The position numbers were made by a program, and so were the translations under genes. The notes below the pieces were generated by a model. It was not told the origin of the DNA. It made no database searches and was given only the letters and a program-made list of their open reading frames with translations. A stretch of 64,000 nt of DNA from Plantibacter sp050587525. GTDB lineage: Bacteria > Actinomycetota > Actinomycetes > Actinomycetales > Microbacteriaceae. Numbering within the stretch: position 1 is the stretch's first letter; every line of letters begins with the position of its first letter. The stretch spans positions 186,001 to 250,000 of the forward strand of contig NZ_JBOBFT010000005.1 in NCBI RefSeq assembly GCF_050587525.1. Direction: 5' to 3'. Of this stretch, positions 41,491-49,822 are shown one piece after another.

Positions 41491-42492
41491 ATGAGTAAAC
41501 AGATCGGTATACTTTCGAAGCTCGGCCTGGTGGCGCTCTCGGCGGCGTTCGTGCTCAGTTGGAGTTCCGGATTCCTCGCGGCGAAGCTCGGCACGGCCGA
41601 CGTCACGCCGATGACGATCCTGGTCTGGCGCTTCGTTCCGCTCGCAGCCGGACTCGTGCTCATCGCGATCATCCGACACCGCGCGCAGGGAATCCGGCGC
41701 CCCAGCAGACCAGCACTCACGACGCAGGCCGTGATCGGTCTGAGCTCGCAATTCGGCTATGTCCTGCCCATCTACCTCGCTATCGGACTCGGCGTCAGCG
41801 CCGGGACGACAGCACTCATCGACGCCGTGCAGCCGATCGTGATCGCGACGCTCGTCGGCCCGCTCCTCGGCCTGCGCGTCCGCGCCCTGCAGTGGGTCGG
41901 CCTCGCACTGGGCGCGCTCGGCGTCGTGCTGATCGTCGCGAACGACATCGCGAGCACCACCGCACCGCTCTGGGCGTACGCCTTCCCGCTCTGCGCGATG
42001 GCGAGTCTGGTGTTCGGGACATTCTGGGAGCGCAAGCATCCCGTCGAGATGTCGGTCTTCGACACGCTCACCGTGCACACCTCGGTCGCCGCTGTCGCGT
42101 TCGCAGTCCTCGCGGTCGCGACCGGAACGCTCCTGCCGCCAGCGAGCTGGAGTTTCTGGCTGACGATCCTGTTCCTCGCGGCCGTCCCGACGCTCGCAGC
42201 CTACGGGCTCTACTGGGTCCTCATGCGGCGCATCGGCATCACGGCCCTCAACGCACTGCTCTTCCTCGTGGCTCCGACCACCGCGGTGCTCGGAGCGATC
42301 CTCTTCGGCGAGCCGCTCACCGCCCTGACGATCACCGGCCTCCTCCTCGCCGGCGTCGCCGTCTCCCTCGTCGTCCTTCCCGCGCGCCCCGGCGTTCCGC
42401 AGGAGCCTGCGCCCGCACCAACGCGACAACGGGCTCAGGAACCATCGGTCCGTGAGCCCGTCGAAGGGTGTCGTTCAGCTGTTGGTGCTTAG
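41491..42492 (+). CDS. EamA/DMT-family exporter
   Basis: 333 residues, ten predicted transmembrane helices in two EamA repeats (LSAAFVLSWSSGFLAAKLGTADVTP first; SLVFGTFWERKHP and LMRRIGITALNALLFLVAPTTAVLGAILFGEPLT second). Drug/metabolite exporter superfamily; the substrate is unknown. Leaderless start at ATG 41491. The last ~20 residues (AQEPSVREPVEGCRSAVGA) are translated from a dispersed repeat unit and are not part of the fold. The 3' end overlaps the convergent nrdF gene by 4 bp. Confidence 0.9.
   Translation: MSKQIGILSKLGLVALSAAFVLSWSSGFLAAKLGTADVTPMTILVWRFVPLAAGLVLIAIIRHRAQGIRRPSRPALTTQAVIGLSSQFGYVLPIYLAIGLGVSAGTTALIDAVQPIVIATLVGPLLGLRVRALQWVGLALGALGVVLIVANDIASTTAPLWAYAFPLCAMASLVFGTFWERKHPVEMSVFDTLTVHTSVAAVAFAVLAVATGTLLPPASWSFWLTILFLAAVPTLAAYGLYWVLMRRIGITALNALLFLVAPTTAVLGAILFGEPLTALTITGLLLAGVAVSLVVLPARPGVPQEPAPAPTRQRAQEPSVREPVEGCRSAVGA
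42432..42468. repeat. CTTCGACAGGCTCAG-type repeat inside the EamA 3' end
   Basis: GGCTCAGGAACCATCGGTCC followed by GTGAGCCCGTCGAAGGG. It lies within the last 60 nt of the exporter gene and just before the nrdF stop. Confidence 0.8.
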
Positions 42493-43463
42493 AAGTCCCA
42501 GTCCTCGTCCTCGGTGACGACGGCCTTGCCGATGACGTACGAGGAACCCGACCCGGAGAAGAAGTCGTGGTTCTCGTCCGCGTTCGGGGAGAGCGCCGAG
42601 AGGATCGCCGGGTTCACGTCGGTGACGGTCTTCGGGAACATGGGCTCGTAGCCGAGGTTCATGAGGGCCTTGTTGGCGTTGTAGTGCAGGAACTTCTTGA
42701 CGTCCTCGGTCAGGCCGACCTCATCGTACAGATCCTGCGTGTACTGGACCTCGTTCTCGTACAGCTCGAACAGCAGCGAGAACGTGTAGTCCTTGATGTC
42801 GTCGCGCTCCGCCTGGGTCAGCTTCTCGAGACCCTTCTGGAACTTGTATCCGATGTAGTAGCCGTGCACGGCCTCATCGCGGATGATCAAGCGGATCATG
42901 TCCGCCGTGTTGGTGAGCTTGGCGCGGCTCGACCAGTGCATGGGCAGGTAGAAGCCCGAGTAGAAGAGGAAGGACTCGAGCAGCGTCGACGCCGCCTTCC
43001 GCTTGAGCGGGTCGTCGCCGTGGTAGCGGTCCATGACGATGGACGCCTTCTTCTGCAGGTTCGGGTTCTCGACCGACCAACGGAACGCCTCGTCGATCTC
43101 CTTCGTGGAGCTCAGCGTGGAGAAGATCGAGGAGTAGCTCTTCGCGTGGACGGATTCCATGAACGCGATGTTCGTGTAGACGGCCTCCTCGTGCGGGGTG
43201 ATCGCATCGGGGATGAGCGCGACGGCGCCGACGGTGCCCTGGATCGTGTCGAGGAGCGTCAGGCCCGTGAACACGCGCATCGTGAGCTGCTGCTCGGCGG
43301 GCGTGAGCGTGTTCCACGACTGGACGTCGTTCGACAGCGGGATCTTCTCGGGCAGCCAGAAGTTGTTGACGAGGCGGTTCCAGACTTCGACGTCCTTCTC
43401 GTCCTCGATCTTGTTCCAGTTGATCGCCTGTACCCGGTCGACGAGCTTGAGCTTCTCTGACAT
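42489..43463 (-). CDS. nrdF: Class Ib ribonucleotide reductase, small subunit NrdF
   Basis: 324 residues. Carboxylate/His dimetal ligands and radical Tyr are intact: Asp72 (LLDTIQG), Glu103 and His106 (FMESVHAKSY), Tyr110, Glu163 (TLLESFLFYSGF), Glu197 and His200 (RDEAVHGYY). The dimanganese or diiron cofactor makes the tyrosyl radical needed by NrdE; NrdI is encoded upstream, as required for the Mn form. It lies 143 nt downstream of nrdE, with a repeat in the gap. AAGGA lies ~11 nt before the start. Confidence 0.96.
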   Translation of the reverse strand: MSEKLKLVDRVQAINWNKIEDEKDVEVWNRLVNNFWLPEKIPLSNDVQSWNTLTPAEQQLTMRVFTGLTLLDTIQGTVGAVALIPDAITPHEEAVYTNIAFMESVHAKSYSSIFSTLSSTKEIDEAFRWSVENPNLQKKASIVMDRYHGDDPLKRKAASTLLESFLFYSGFYLPMHWSSRAKLTNTADMIRLIIRDEAVHGYYIGYKFQKGLEKLTQAERDDIKDYTFSLLFELYENEVQYTQDLYDEVGLTEDVKKFLHYNANKALMNLGYEPMFPKTVTDVNPAILSALSPNADENHDFFSGSGSSYVIGKAVVTEDEDWDF

Positions 43464-43500
43464 GTGTTTCGTGTCCTTCTGCGGAAGTGAGTGTGGTGGG

Positions 43501-43569
43501 CCCTTCGACAGGCTCAGGGACCGGAGCCCGATCAGGGACCGGAGTTCCGGTCACTGAGCCTGTCGAAGT
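43501..43569. repeat. CTTCGACAGGCTCAG palindrome between nrdE and nrdF
   Basis: CCCTTCGACAGGCTCAGGGA at the left and CACTGAGCCTGTCGAAGTG at the right, about 69 bp, with an internal duplication of AGGGACCGGAG. It could form a hairpin in the nrdE-nrdF mRNA and set the ratio of the subunits. Confidence 0.88.
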
Positions 43570-43606
43570 GCGATGCGCCAAGGATGACGCACGGCGGCGT
43601 GAACCG

Positions 43607-45739
43607 CTAGAGCATGCAGCTGACGCAGCCCTCGACCTCCGTGCCCTCCAGCGCGAGCTGGCGGAGACGGATGTAGTAGATGGTCTTGATGCCCTTCTTC
43701 CACGCGTAGATCTGAGCCTTGTTGATGTCGCGCGTCGTCGCCGTGTCCTTGAAGAACAGCGTGAGCGAGAGGCCCTGGTCCACGTGCTGCGTCGCCGCGG
43801 CGTACGTGTCGATGATCTTCTCGGCACCGATCTCGTAGGCGTCCTCGTAGTACTCGAGGTTGTCGTTCGTCATGAACGGAGCCGGGTAGTAGACGCGGCC
43901 CAGCTTGCCTTCCTTGCGGATCTCGATCTTCGAGGCGATCGGGTGGATCGACGAGGTCGAGTTGTTGATGTACGAGATCGAACCGGTGGGCGGGACCGCC
44001 TGCAGGTTCTGGTTGTAGATGCCGTACTCCTGGACGGACGCCTTGAGGGCGACCCAGTCGGCCTGCGTCGGGATCTGCACGCCTGCCTGCTCGAACAGCT
44101 CGCGGCCGCGGTCGGTCTCCGGCTCCCACACCTGGTCGGTGTACTTGTCGAAGAACGTGCCGGATGCGTACGTCGAGTCGGCGAAGCCGTCGAACGTCTG
44201 CTTGCGCTCCTTGGCGATCAGGTTCGATGCACGCAGTGCGTGGAACAGGACCGTGTAGAAGTAGATGTTCGTGAAGTCGATGCCCTCGACGCTGCCGTAG
44301 TGGACGTGCTCACGAGCGAGGTAGCCGTGCAGGTTCATCTGGCCGAGGCCGATGGCGTGCGACTTGTCGTTGCCGTCCTCGATGGAGCGGACCGATGCGA
44401 TGTGGCTCTGGTCCGACACCGAGGTGAGGCCGCGGATGGCCGTCTCGACCGTGCGACCGAAGTCGGGCGAGTCCATCGTGAGCGCGATGTTCAGCGAACC
44501 GAGGTTGCAGGAGATGTCCTTGCCGATCTCCTTGTACGAGAGGTCCTCGTTGTAGGTCGTCGGCGTGTTGACCTGGAGGATCTCCGAGCACAGGTTGGAC
44601 ATGTTGATCCGGCCCTTGATCGGGTTGGCCGCGTTCACCGTGTCCTCGAACACGATGTAGGGGTAGCCGGACTCGAACTGGATCTCCGCGATGGTCTGGA
44701 AGAACTCGCGGGCGTTGATCTTGGTCTTCTTGATGCGCGGGTCGTCGACCATCTCCTGGTACTTCTCCGTGACGGAGATGTCGCCGAAGGGCACGCCGTA
44801 GACGCGCTCGACGTCGTACGGGGAGAACAGGTACATGTCCTCGCCCTTCTTCGCGAGCTCGAAGGTGATGTCGGGGACGACGACGCCGAGGGACAGCGTC
44901 TTGATGCGGATCTTCTCGTCGGCGTTCTCACGCTTGGTGTCGAGGAAGCGCAGGATGTCGGGGTGATGCGCGTTGAGGTACACCGCGCCGGCTCCCTGGC
45001 GGGCGCCGAGCTGGTTGGCGTAGCTGAAGGAGTCCTCGAGGAGCTTCATCACGGGGATGATGCCGCTCGACTGGTTCTCGATCTGCTTGATGGGCGCACC
45101 GGACTCGCGGATGTTCGAGAGCGACAGGGCGACGCCGCCGCCGCGCTTGGACAGCTGGAGGGCCGAGTTGATGCCGCGCGAGATGGACTCCATGTTGTCC
45201 TCGATGCGGAGGAGGAAGCAGGAGACGAGTTCGCCGCGCTGGGCCTTGCCCGAGTTGAGGAACGTCGGGGTGGCCGGCTGGAACCGGCCTGCGACGATCT
45301 CCTCGACGAGGGCGACGGCGAGCTTCTGGTCACCGTTCGCGAGACCGAGGGCGGTCATCACGACGCGGTCCTCGAAACGCTCCAGGTACCGCTTTCCGTC
45401 GAACGTCTTGAGCGTGTAGGAGGTGTAGTACTTGAACGCGCCGAGGAAGGTCTGGAAGCGGAACTTCTTCGAGTAGGCGAGGTCGTTGAGCTTCTGGATG
45501 AACTCGAACGGGTACAGGTCGAGGACGGCCTGCTCGTAGTACTCCTTCTCGACCAGGTAGTCCAGGCGCTCCTTGAGGGAGTGGAAGAAGACCGTGTTCT
45601 GGTTGACGTGCTGGAGGAAGAATTCGCGAGCTGCTTCACGGTCCTTGTCGAACTGGATCTCGCCGTTCGGGCCGTAGAGGTTGAGCATGGCGTTGAGCGA
45701 GTGGTAATCCATCTGGCTCGTCGACGGGGCGTCGATCAC
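43607..45739 (-). CDS. nrdE: Class Ib ribonucleotide reductase, large subunit NrdE
   Basis: 710 residues. Reduces ribonucleoside diphosphates to deoxyribonucleotides. Seen: LVSCFLLRIEDNMESI (first redox Cys), NLCSEI and the finger-loop region, PPTGSISYINNSTSS, and the C-terminal shuttle GCVSCML. The short N-terminus lacks a full ATP-cone, as usual in class Ib. GTG 45739 overlaps the nrdI stop as GTGA; the alternative ATG 45712 would remove residues before DYHSLNAMLNLY. Operon nrdH-nrdI-nrdE-(gap)-nrdF. Confidence 0.95.
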   Translation of the reverse strand: MIDAPSTSQMDYHSLNAMLNLYGPNGEIQFDKDREAAREFFLQHVNQNTVFFHSLKERLDYLVEKEYYEQAVLDLYPFEFIQKLNDLAYSKKFRFQTFLGAFKYYTSYTLKTFDGKRYLERFEDRVVMTALGLANGDQKLAVALVEEIVAGRFQPATPTFLNSGKAQRGELVSCFLLRIEDNMESISRGINSALQLSKRGGGVALSLSNIRESGAPIKQIENQSSGIIPVMKLLEDSFSYANQLGARQGAGAVYLNAHHPDILRFLDTKRENADEKIRIKTLSLGVVVPDITFELAKKGEDMYLFSPYDVERVYGVPFGDISVTEKYQEMVDDPRIKKTKINAREFFQTIAEIQFESGYPYIVFEDTVNAANPIKGRINMSNLCSEILQVNTPTTYNEDLSYKEIGKDISCNLGSLNIALTMDSPDFGRTVETAIRGLTSVSDQSHIASVRSIEDGNDKSHAIGLGQMNLHGYLAREHVHYGSVEGIDFTNIYFYTVLFHALRASNLIAKERKQTFDGFADSTYASGTFFDKYTDQVWEPETDRGRELFEQAGVQIPTQADWVALKASVQEYGIYNQNLQAVPPTGSISYINNSTSSIHPIASKIEIRKEGKLGRVYYPAPFMTNDNLEYYEDAYEIGAEKIIDTYAAATQHVDQGLSLTLFFKDTATTRDINKAQIYAWKKGIKTIYYIRLRQLALEGTEVEGCVSCML

Positions 45740-46149
45740 GGAAGTTGGTGTTGCAACCAAAATGAGTCCAATCCTTCTTGGACGGTGCGCACATCGTCCG
45801 GGGTTCCAAAGAGTTCGAAGCGGTACAGGTGGGGAACCTTGCATTTGCGGGCGATGACATCGCCAGCGAGACCGTAGGCTTCACCGAAGTTGGTGTTGCC
45901 TGCGGCGATGACCCCGCGGAGCAGTGATCGGTTGTCCTCGTCGTTGAGGAACTTGACCACCTGTTTGGGTACGGCGCCCTCCCCGTTGCCTCCGCCATAG
46001 GTCGGCGTGATGAGGACGAACGGATCGACGGCTTTCATGGCCGCGTCTTTCGCGTACAACGGGATGCGCAGTGACGGCATCTCCAGCTTGTCCATGAAGC
46101 GATGAGTGTTCCCCGAGATGCTGGAGAAGTAGATCAGACGTGTGTTCAC
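45736..46149 (-). CDS. nrdI: Flavodoxin-like protein NrdI
   Basis: 137 residues. FMN-binding flavodoxin-like motifs YFSSISGNTHRF and PTYGGGNGEGAVPKQV, with GVIAAGNTNFGEAY. It supplies the oxidant for assembly of the Mn2-tyrosyl cofactor in NrdF. GTG start at 46149 with TAGGAG 8 nt upstream; its stop overlaps the nrdE GTG. Confidence 0.95.
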   Translation of the reverse strand: MNTRLIYFSSISGNTHRFMDKLEMPSLRIPLYAKDAAMKAVDPFVLITPTYGGGNGEGAVPKQVVKFLNDEDNRSLLRGVIAAGNTNFGEAYGLAGDVIARKCKVPHLYRFELFGTPDDVRTVQEGLDSFWLQHQLP

Positions 46150-46188
46150 GCTGGGTCTCCTACGGGGTGAATCGGATGTGGACCTGCA

Positions 46189-46422
46189 CTACGCGAGACG
46201 CGCCGCGAGTTCCTCGATCTTGTCGGGACGGAAGCCCGACCAGTGGTCTTCCTCCGTGATGACGACGGGTGCCTGCAGGTAGCCGAGGGCCTTGACCTGC
46301 TCGAGAGCTCCTTCGTCGACGGAGAGGTCGAGGATGTTGTACTCGATCCCCTTCTTGTCGAGCGCGCGGTAGGTTGCCGTGCACTGGACGCAGCTGGGCT
46401 TCGTGTAGACGGTGATTGCCAT
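46189..46422 (-). CDS. nrdH: Glutaredoxin-like protein NrdH
   Basis: 77 residues: ITVYTKPSCVQCTATYRALD carries the CVQC redox pair; APVVITEEDHWSGFRPDKI is the NrdH-specific C-terminal motif. Electron donor to NrdE. First gene of the nrd operon; 39 nt separate it from nrdI. Confidence 0.95.
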   Translation of the reverse strand: MAITVYTKPSCVQCTATYRALDKKGIEYNILDLSVDEGALEQVKALGYLQAPVVITEEDHWSGFRPDKIEELAARLA

Positions 46423-46442
46423 AGCTTTCTCTGCCTTCCCCT

Positions 46443-46497
46443 CAAAATCTTGTGTTCTTCCCGGCGCCCTACGCCGGGGTTCCAATACTACATATAG
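46443..46497 (-). promoter_or_regulatory. Candidate NrdR boxes upstream of nrdH
   Basis: Two motifs related to the NrdR core CWATATNTWG: minus-strand CTATATGTAG (46488-46497, exact) and CAAGATTTTG (46443-46452, one mismatch). The centres are 45 bp apart, slightly off the usual ~31 or 42, so the second box is less sure. Confidence 0.55.
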
Positions 46498-46546
46498 TTC
46501 CGGCGCTTCAGAAGCACCACAAGGGCTAGTAGTTACACGTCTGTAG

Positions 46547-46677
46547 TTTTCCACCGGGTTCTCCACCGTTTTGGGCGAGTTATCCACCGGTTCGTCTCTT
46601 GGTGCAACGCGTTCGAGGGGCCGAAAATTGCCGATTCACCGGGCTTTCGGACCCCTGTGGCCGAGAAGTTATCCACA
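46547..46677 (+). promoter_or_regulatory. Cluster of DnaA-box-like 9-mers upstream of the nrd operon
   Basis: Four 9-mers on the same strand: TTTTCCACC (46547), TTCTCCACC (46559), TTATCCACC (46580) and TTATCCACA (46669, exact DnaA box). This cluster is within 260 bp of nrdH. The 385-bp gap 46423-46807 holds no gene. Confidence 0.55.
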
Positions 46678-46807
46678 GGAGCAATTTTCCCCCGCACCAC
46701 CGACATTCGTCGGCACGTCGGCGTGTCGCGGGCGTGTCCCCACCACCACATGTGGGTGCACCTGCGCCTCGCTACCCACAGTGGTAGTGGGTGGACCGCG
46801 GATCGGC

Positions 46808-47389
46808 CTACCGCTGGCCTCCGGAAGCGGACCACGTGGAGAGGGCGGTCACGACGCTGTCCACGAGTCGGGCGTAACTCCGGTCGATGTCGACCGGCAG
46901 TTCGAAGGCGTGGCCCGTCTCGAGCGCGACGAATCCGTGCAGGGCGGAGCGGAGGAAGCGGGTCGCGTCGATGGCGTCGTCCCCGCGCAACTCGTAGCCT
47001 CCGAGGACGGCGAAGACGAGGGTCGTGAAGGCCTCCGAGACGGCGAGATCCTCCTCGTCGCCGGGAACGGGCGCCCTGACCGTCGTCGGGTACCAGCCCG
47101 GGTGGGCGATCGCCCAGCGGCGGTACGCGATGGCGATGGCGCGGATGGCGTCGCCCCCCGCCTTCCCGACGGCCGCACGCCCGAGCGTCGCCACGAGGTC
47201 CGTCTTGGCGGCGAGCATGATGCCTCGCTGGAGCGCCGGCATCCCGTCGACGTGCTTGTAGAGGGACGGCGTACGGACGCCGAGCCGCTCCGCGACCACC
47301 GCGAGCGTCAGCGCGTCGACACCGGACTCGTCGACGACGATCGCCGCCTCGCGGACGACGATCTCCGCACTGAGCCCCGCCCTAGGCAC
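46808..47389 (-). CDS. TetR-family regulator (TetR_C_33-like)
   Basis: 193 residues. Helix-turn-helix VDALTLAVVAERLGVRTPSLYKHVDG; C-terminal ligand domain with AIAYRRWAIAHPGWYPTT and HGFVALETGHAFELPVDIDRSYARLVD, typical of the WHG/TetR_C_33 group. GTG 47389 overlaps the 3' end of the hydrolase gene by 8 nt; no strong ribosome-binding site was found, so translational coupling is likely. It probably controls the hydrolase-tetR operon via the palindrome at 48351-48365. Confidence 0.88.
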   Translation of the reverse strand: MPRAGLSAEIVVREAAIVVDESGVDALTLAVVAERLGVRTPSLYKHVDGMPALQRGIMLAAKTDLVATLGRAAVGKAGGDAIRAIAIAYRRWAIAHPGWYPTTVRAPVPGDEEDLAVSEAFTTLVFAVLGGYELRGDDAIDATRFLRSALHGFVALETGHAFELPVDIDRSYARLVDSVVTALSTWSASGGQR

Positions 47390-48347
47390 GGTCGCCCGAA
47401 CCGTCGGAACCGGCGGCATCGGCAGCCGCAGCGTCGGCGTCGGCGTCACCCGCATCGGCGGCGCTCGGCCCACCCCACACCGTCGCGAGGAACGGCACGA
47501 CGGCCGCGGCGAAGTCCTCGGCCCGCTCGGACTGCGGGTAGTGCCCGCCGCCAGCGACGAGCACGGCGGACCCGCGCAGCATGTCGGCGATCCACGACGC
47601 CTCGGCCACGGGATCGGGGAAGTCCGGGTCCTTCTCCCCCATGACGACGAGCACGGGGGCCGCCACGTCGCCGAGTCGCCGCTCCGCGACATCGTGACTC
47701 AGCCTGGTCGTGAGACTGAACGACTTCGCGTAGCCGGGACGGCGGAGACTGCGCACGATCTCATCGCGATGCGCCTCGAAGTCGGCGGCCTTGGCGGCGG
47801 GCGACAGCGTGGACAGGTACCGCTTCCAGACGGTCGCGGCCCACGGCCGGGCCATGAGCACGCGCATGACGCCTCGCATGAACGGCGAGGCGGCGGCCGG
47901 GTTCCGCACGAAGGGCCCGACGAGGACGAGCCCGTCGACGAGTTCTGGTCGCTCGGCAGCGACGATGACGGCCGCACCGGCACCCATCGAGTTGCCGACC
48001 ACGACGGCCGGTGATCCGAGGTGCGCCAGAAGGGCGATGATGTCTCCGGCGGTCGCCTCGTCGCCGTACCCCGGGAAGTCCGCGGTGCTGTCCCCGTGAC
48101 CCCGCAGGTCGACCGAGACGGCCGTTCCACCCGCGGCGACGATCGCCGGCACGGTGAAGCGGTAGGTGCTGCGGAGGTCGCCCATCCCGGGGACGAGGAC
48201 CACGAGCGGGCCCGATCCCGCCACGTCGTAGGCGATTCGGCCGCCCGGAACGTCGAGGAATCGGGTCGTGCGCGATGCTGCCGATGCGGCCGCGTTGCGG
48301 CGCACGTTTCGGCCCGCGTTGGCGCCGGCATTCTGGTCCGTGTTCAT
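47382..48347 (-). CDS. Alpha/beta hydrolase
   Basis: 321 residues. Alpha/beta hydrolase fold: oxyanion region VLVPGMGDLRSTYRF, DLRGHGDS, nucleophile Ser in VVGNSMGAG, acid in MGEKDPDFP, His in GGGHYPQSE. The first ~28 residues are Asn/Ala/Arg-rich (NAGANAGRNVRRN); the C-terminal ~30 residues are an Asp/Ala-rich tail. Substrate unknown. First gene of an operon with a TetR regulator; leaderless start at ATG 48347 (TACATT 6 nt upstream). Confidence 0.9.
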   Translation of the reverse strand: MNTDQNAGANAGRNVRRNAAASAASRTTRFLDVPGGRIAYDVAGSGPLVVLVPGMGDLRSTYRFTVPAIVAAGGTAVSVDLRGHGDSTADFPGYGDEATAGDIIALLAHLGSPAVVVGNSMGAGAAVIVAAERPELVDGLVLVGPFVRNPAAASPFMRGVMRVLMARPWAATVWKRYLSTLSPAAKAADFEAHRDEIVRSLRRPGYAKSFSLTTRLSHDVAERRLGDVAAPVLVVMGEKDPDFPDPVAEASWIADMLRGSAVLVAGGGHYPQSERAEDFAAAVVPFLATVWGGPSAADAGDADADAAAADAAGSDGSGDRA

Positions 48348-48350
48348 GTG

Positions 48351-48365
48351 GCTAATGTAGTTAGC
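48351..48365. promoter_or_regulatory. Candidate TetR operator over the hydrolase promoter
   Basis: GCTAA-TGTAG-TTAGC inverted repeat; the minus-strand -10 TACATT (48354-48359) lies inside it. Another GGCTAA half-site follows at 48371-48376. Confidence 0.65.
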
Positions 48366-48430
48366 TTTACGGCTAAGCGCAAGAGCCGATTTCGCCGGAG
48401 ATTCCCTCCTGAGCAGGCCCGTCGTCCGCA

Positions 48431-48436
48431 TAGACT
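48431..48436 (+). promoter_or_regulatory. -10 box of leaderless MFS gene
   Basis: TAGACT seven nucleotides before GTG 48444. Confidence 0.6.
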
Positions 48437-48443
48437 GGACACA

Positions 48444-49652
48444 GTGAGCAGCTACCGTGACCTTCTTCAGACCCCCGGCGTGGGGCGCATCATCGTGGCT
48501 CAGCTCACCGCACGATTCCCGTTCGGCATGCTGTCGCTCGCCTTCCTGCTCCATGTCGAGCGGGTCACCGGATCGTACGGTGCGGCGGGCCTCGTCCTCG
48601 CAGCCACGAGCATCGGCCAGGCCATCGCCGGTCCGCTCACGAGCCGCTGGATGGGCGTCTGGGGCATCCGCAAGGTCCTCCTCCTGACGCTCGCCGTCTG
48701 CGCGACGACGGTGTCGATCATCGCCCTCGTGCCGATGACGGTTCCGCTCTACATGATCGTCGGCTTCGTCGCGGGCCTCAGCACGCCCCCCGTGCAGCCC
48801 GCCGTCCGCACCATCTACCCGAAGATGGTCACCTCGCAGCAGCTCACGCCGCTCTTCTCGCTCGACGCCTCGGCGCAGGAGATCATCTGGGTCCTCGGCC
48901 CCGTCGTCACGACGTTCGTCTCCACGCAGGTCGGCACCGTGTGGGGCATCCTGCTCGCGGCCGTCATCATGATCGGCGGCGGCCTGTGGTTCATCGCCTC
49001 ACCGGAGGTCGGCCGCGTCCGCATCCCGCGCAGCCGCAGGAAGCTCGGTCAGGTCCTCAAGCGTCCTCCCGTGCTCCTCGCGACGATCGCCGGCTTCCTC
49101 CTCATCGGCGCCTGCGCCGCCGTCGAAGCGGGCGTCGTCGCCACCTTCGGCCACGACGGCCTGGAGGCGGGCATCGTCCTCGCCATCTTCTCGGTCGGCT
49201 CCCTCGCCGGCGGCCTGGCCCTCGGCCACACGCCCATCGGGCCGTTCGCGCTCGCCCGCCGCATCTTCATCGTGTTCTTCGGCCTCGCCATCGCGAGCCT
49301 GTTCCTCAACGTCTGGTGGTTGTCGGTCACCCTCTTCATCGCGGGCATCGGCATCGCCCCGGCCCTCGCGGTGCTGTTCGCGATCGTCTCGGCGAGCGTC
49401 AAGTTCAGCGACACCGCTGAGGCGTACGGCTGGGTCGGCACAGGACAGCTCATCGGTGCGGCGATGGGATCGGCTGCCGCCGGCTTCCTCATCGACGGCA
49501 CGGGCGCGGTGGGCGCGTTCTGGGTCGCGGGCGCGTTCGCCTTCCTCGGCTTCGTGCTGCCGTGGATCGGCCACCGCTGGCACCCCGACCTCCGGGGCCG
49601 GGACGCGAGCCCCATCCCGGACACCGAGCCGATCTCGACGCAGCCCTCCTAG
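48444..49652 (+). CDS. MFS transporter
   Basis: 402 residues, twelve predicted transmembrane helices; motif region SRWMGVWGIRKVLLLTLAV between helices 2 and 3, and DTAEAYGWVGTGQLIGAAMGSAAAGFLID in the C-half. Resembles single-component drug-efflux or unknown-solute MFS proteins. Substrate unknown. Leaderless start at GTG 48444. Divergent from the hydrolase/TetR operon, 96 bp between starts, so shared control is possible. Confidence 0.9.
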   Translation: MSSYRDLLQTPGVGRIIVAQLTARFPFGMLSLAFLLHVERVTGSYGAAGLVLAATSIGQAIAGPLTSRWMGVWGIRKVLLLTLAVCATTVSIIALVPMTVPLYMIVGFVAGLSTPPVQPAVRTIYPKMVTSQQLTPLFSLDASAQEIIWVLGPVVTTFVSTQVGTVWGILLAAVIMIGGGLWFIASPEVGRVRIPRSRRKLGQVLKRPPVLLATIAGFLLIGACAAVEAGVVATFGHDGLEAGIVLAIFSVGSLAGGLALGHTPIGPFALARRIFIVFFGLAIASLFLNVWWLSVTLFIAGIGIAPALAVLFAIVSASVKFSDTAEAYGWVGTGQLIGAAMGSAAAGFLIDGTGAVGAFWVAGAFAFLGFVLPWIGHRWHPDLRGRDASPIPDTEPISTQPS

Positions 49653-49822
49653 GATCGCCCGGTCGGCTTCGCACTCGAGGCCGCGAGTCGCTTACGCCGT
49701 TGGCCGGCGGCAGCACGGCCCGCGTACGACCATCGTGATGGGGCCGGCCCGAATCGTGACGGGGCACTCCCGCGATTCGGTCGCGGTACGGGCTCCCGGA
49801 GAGCGCGTGGTTCACTGTTGCC

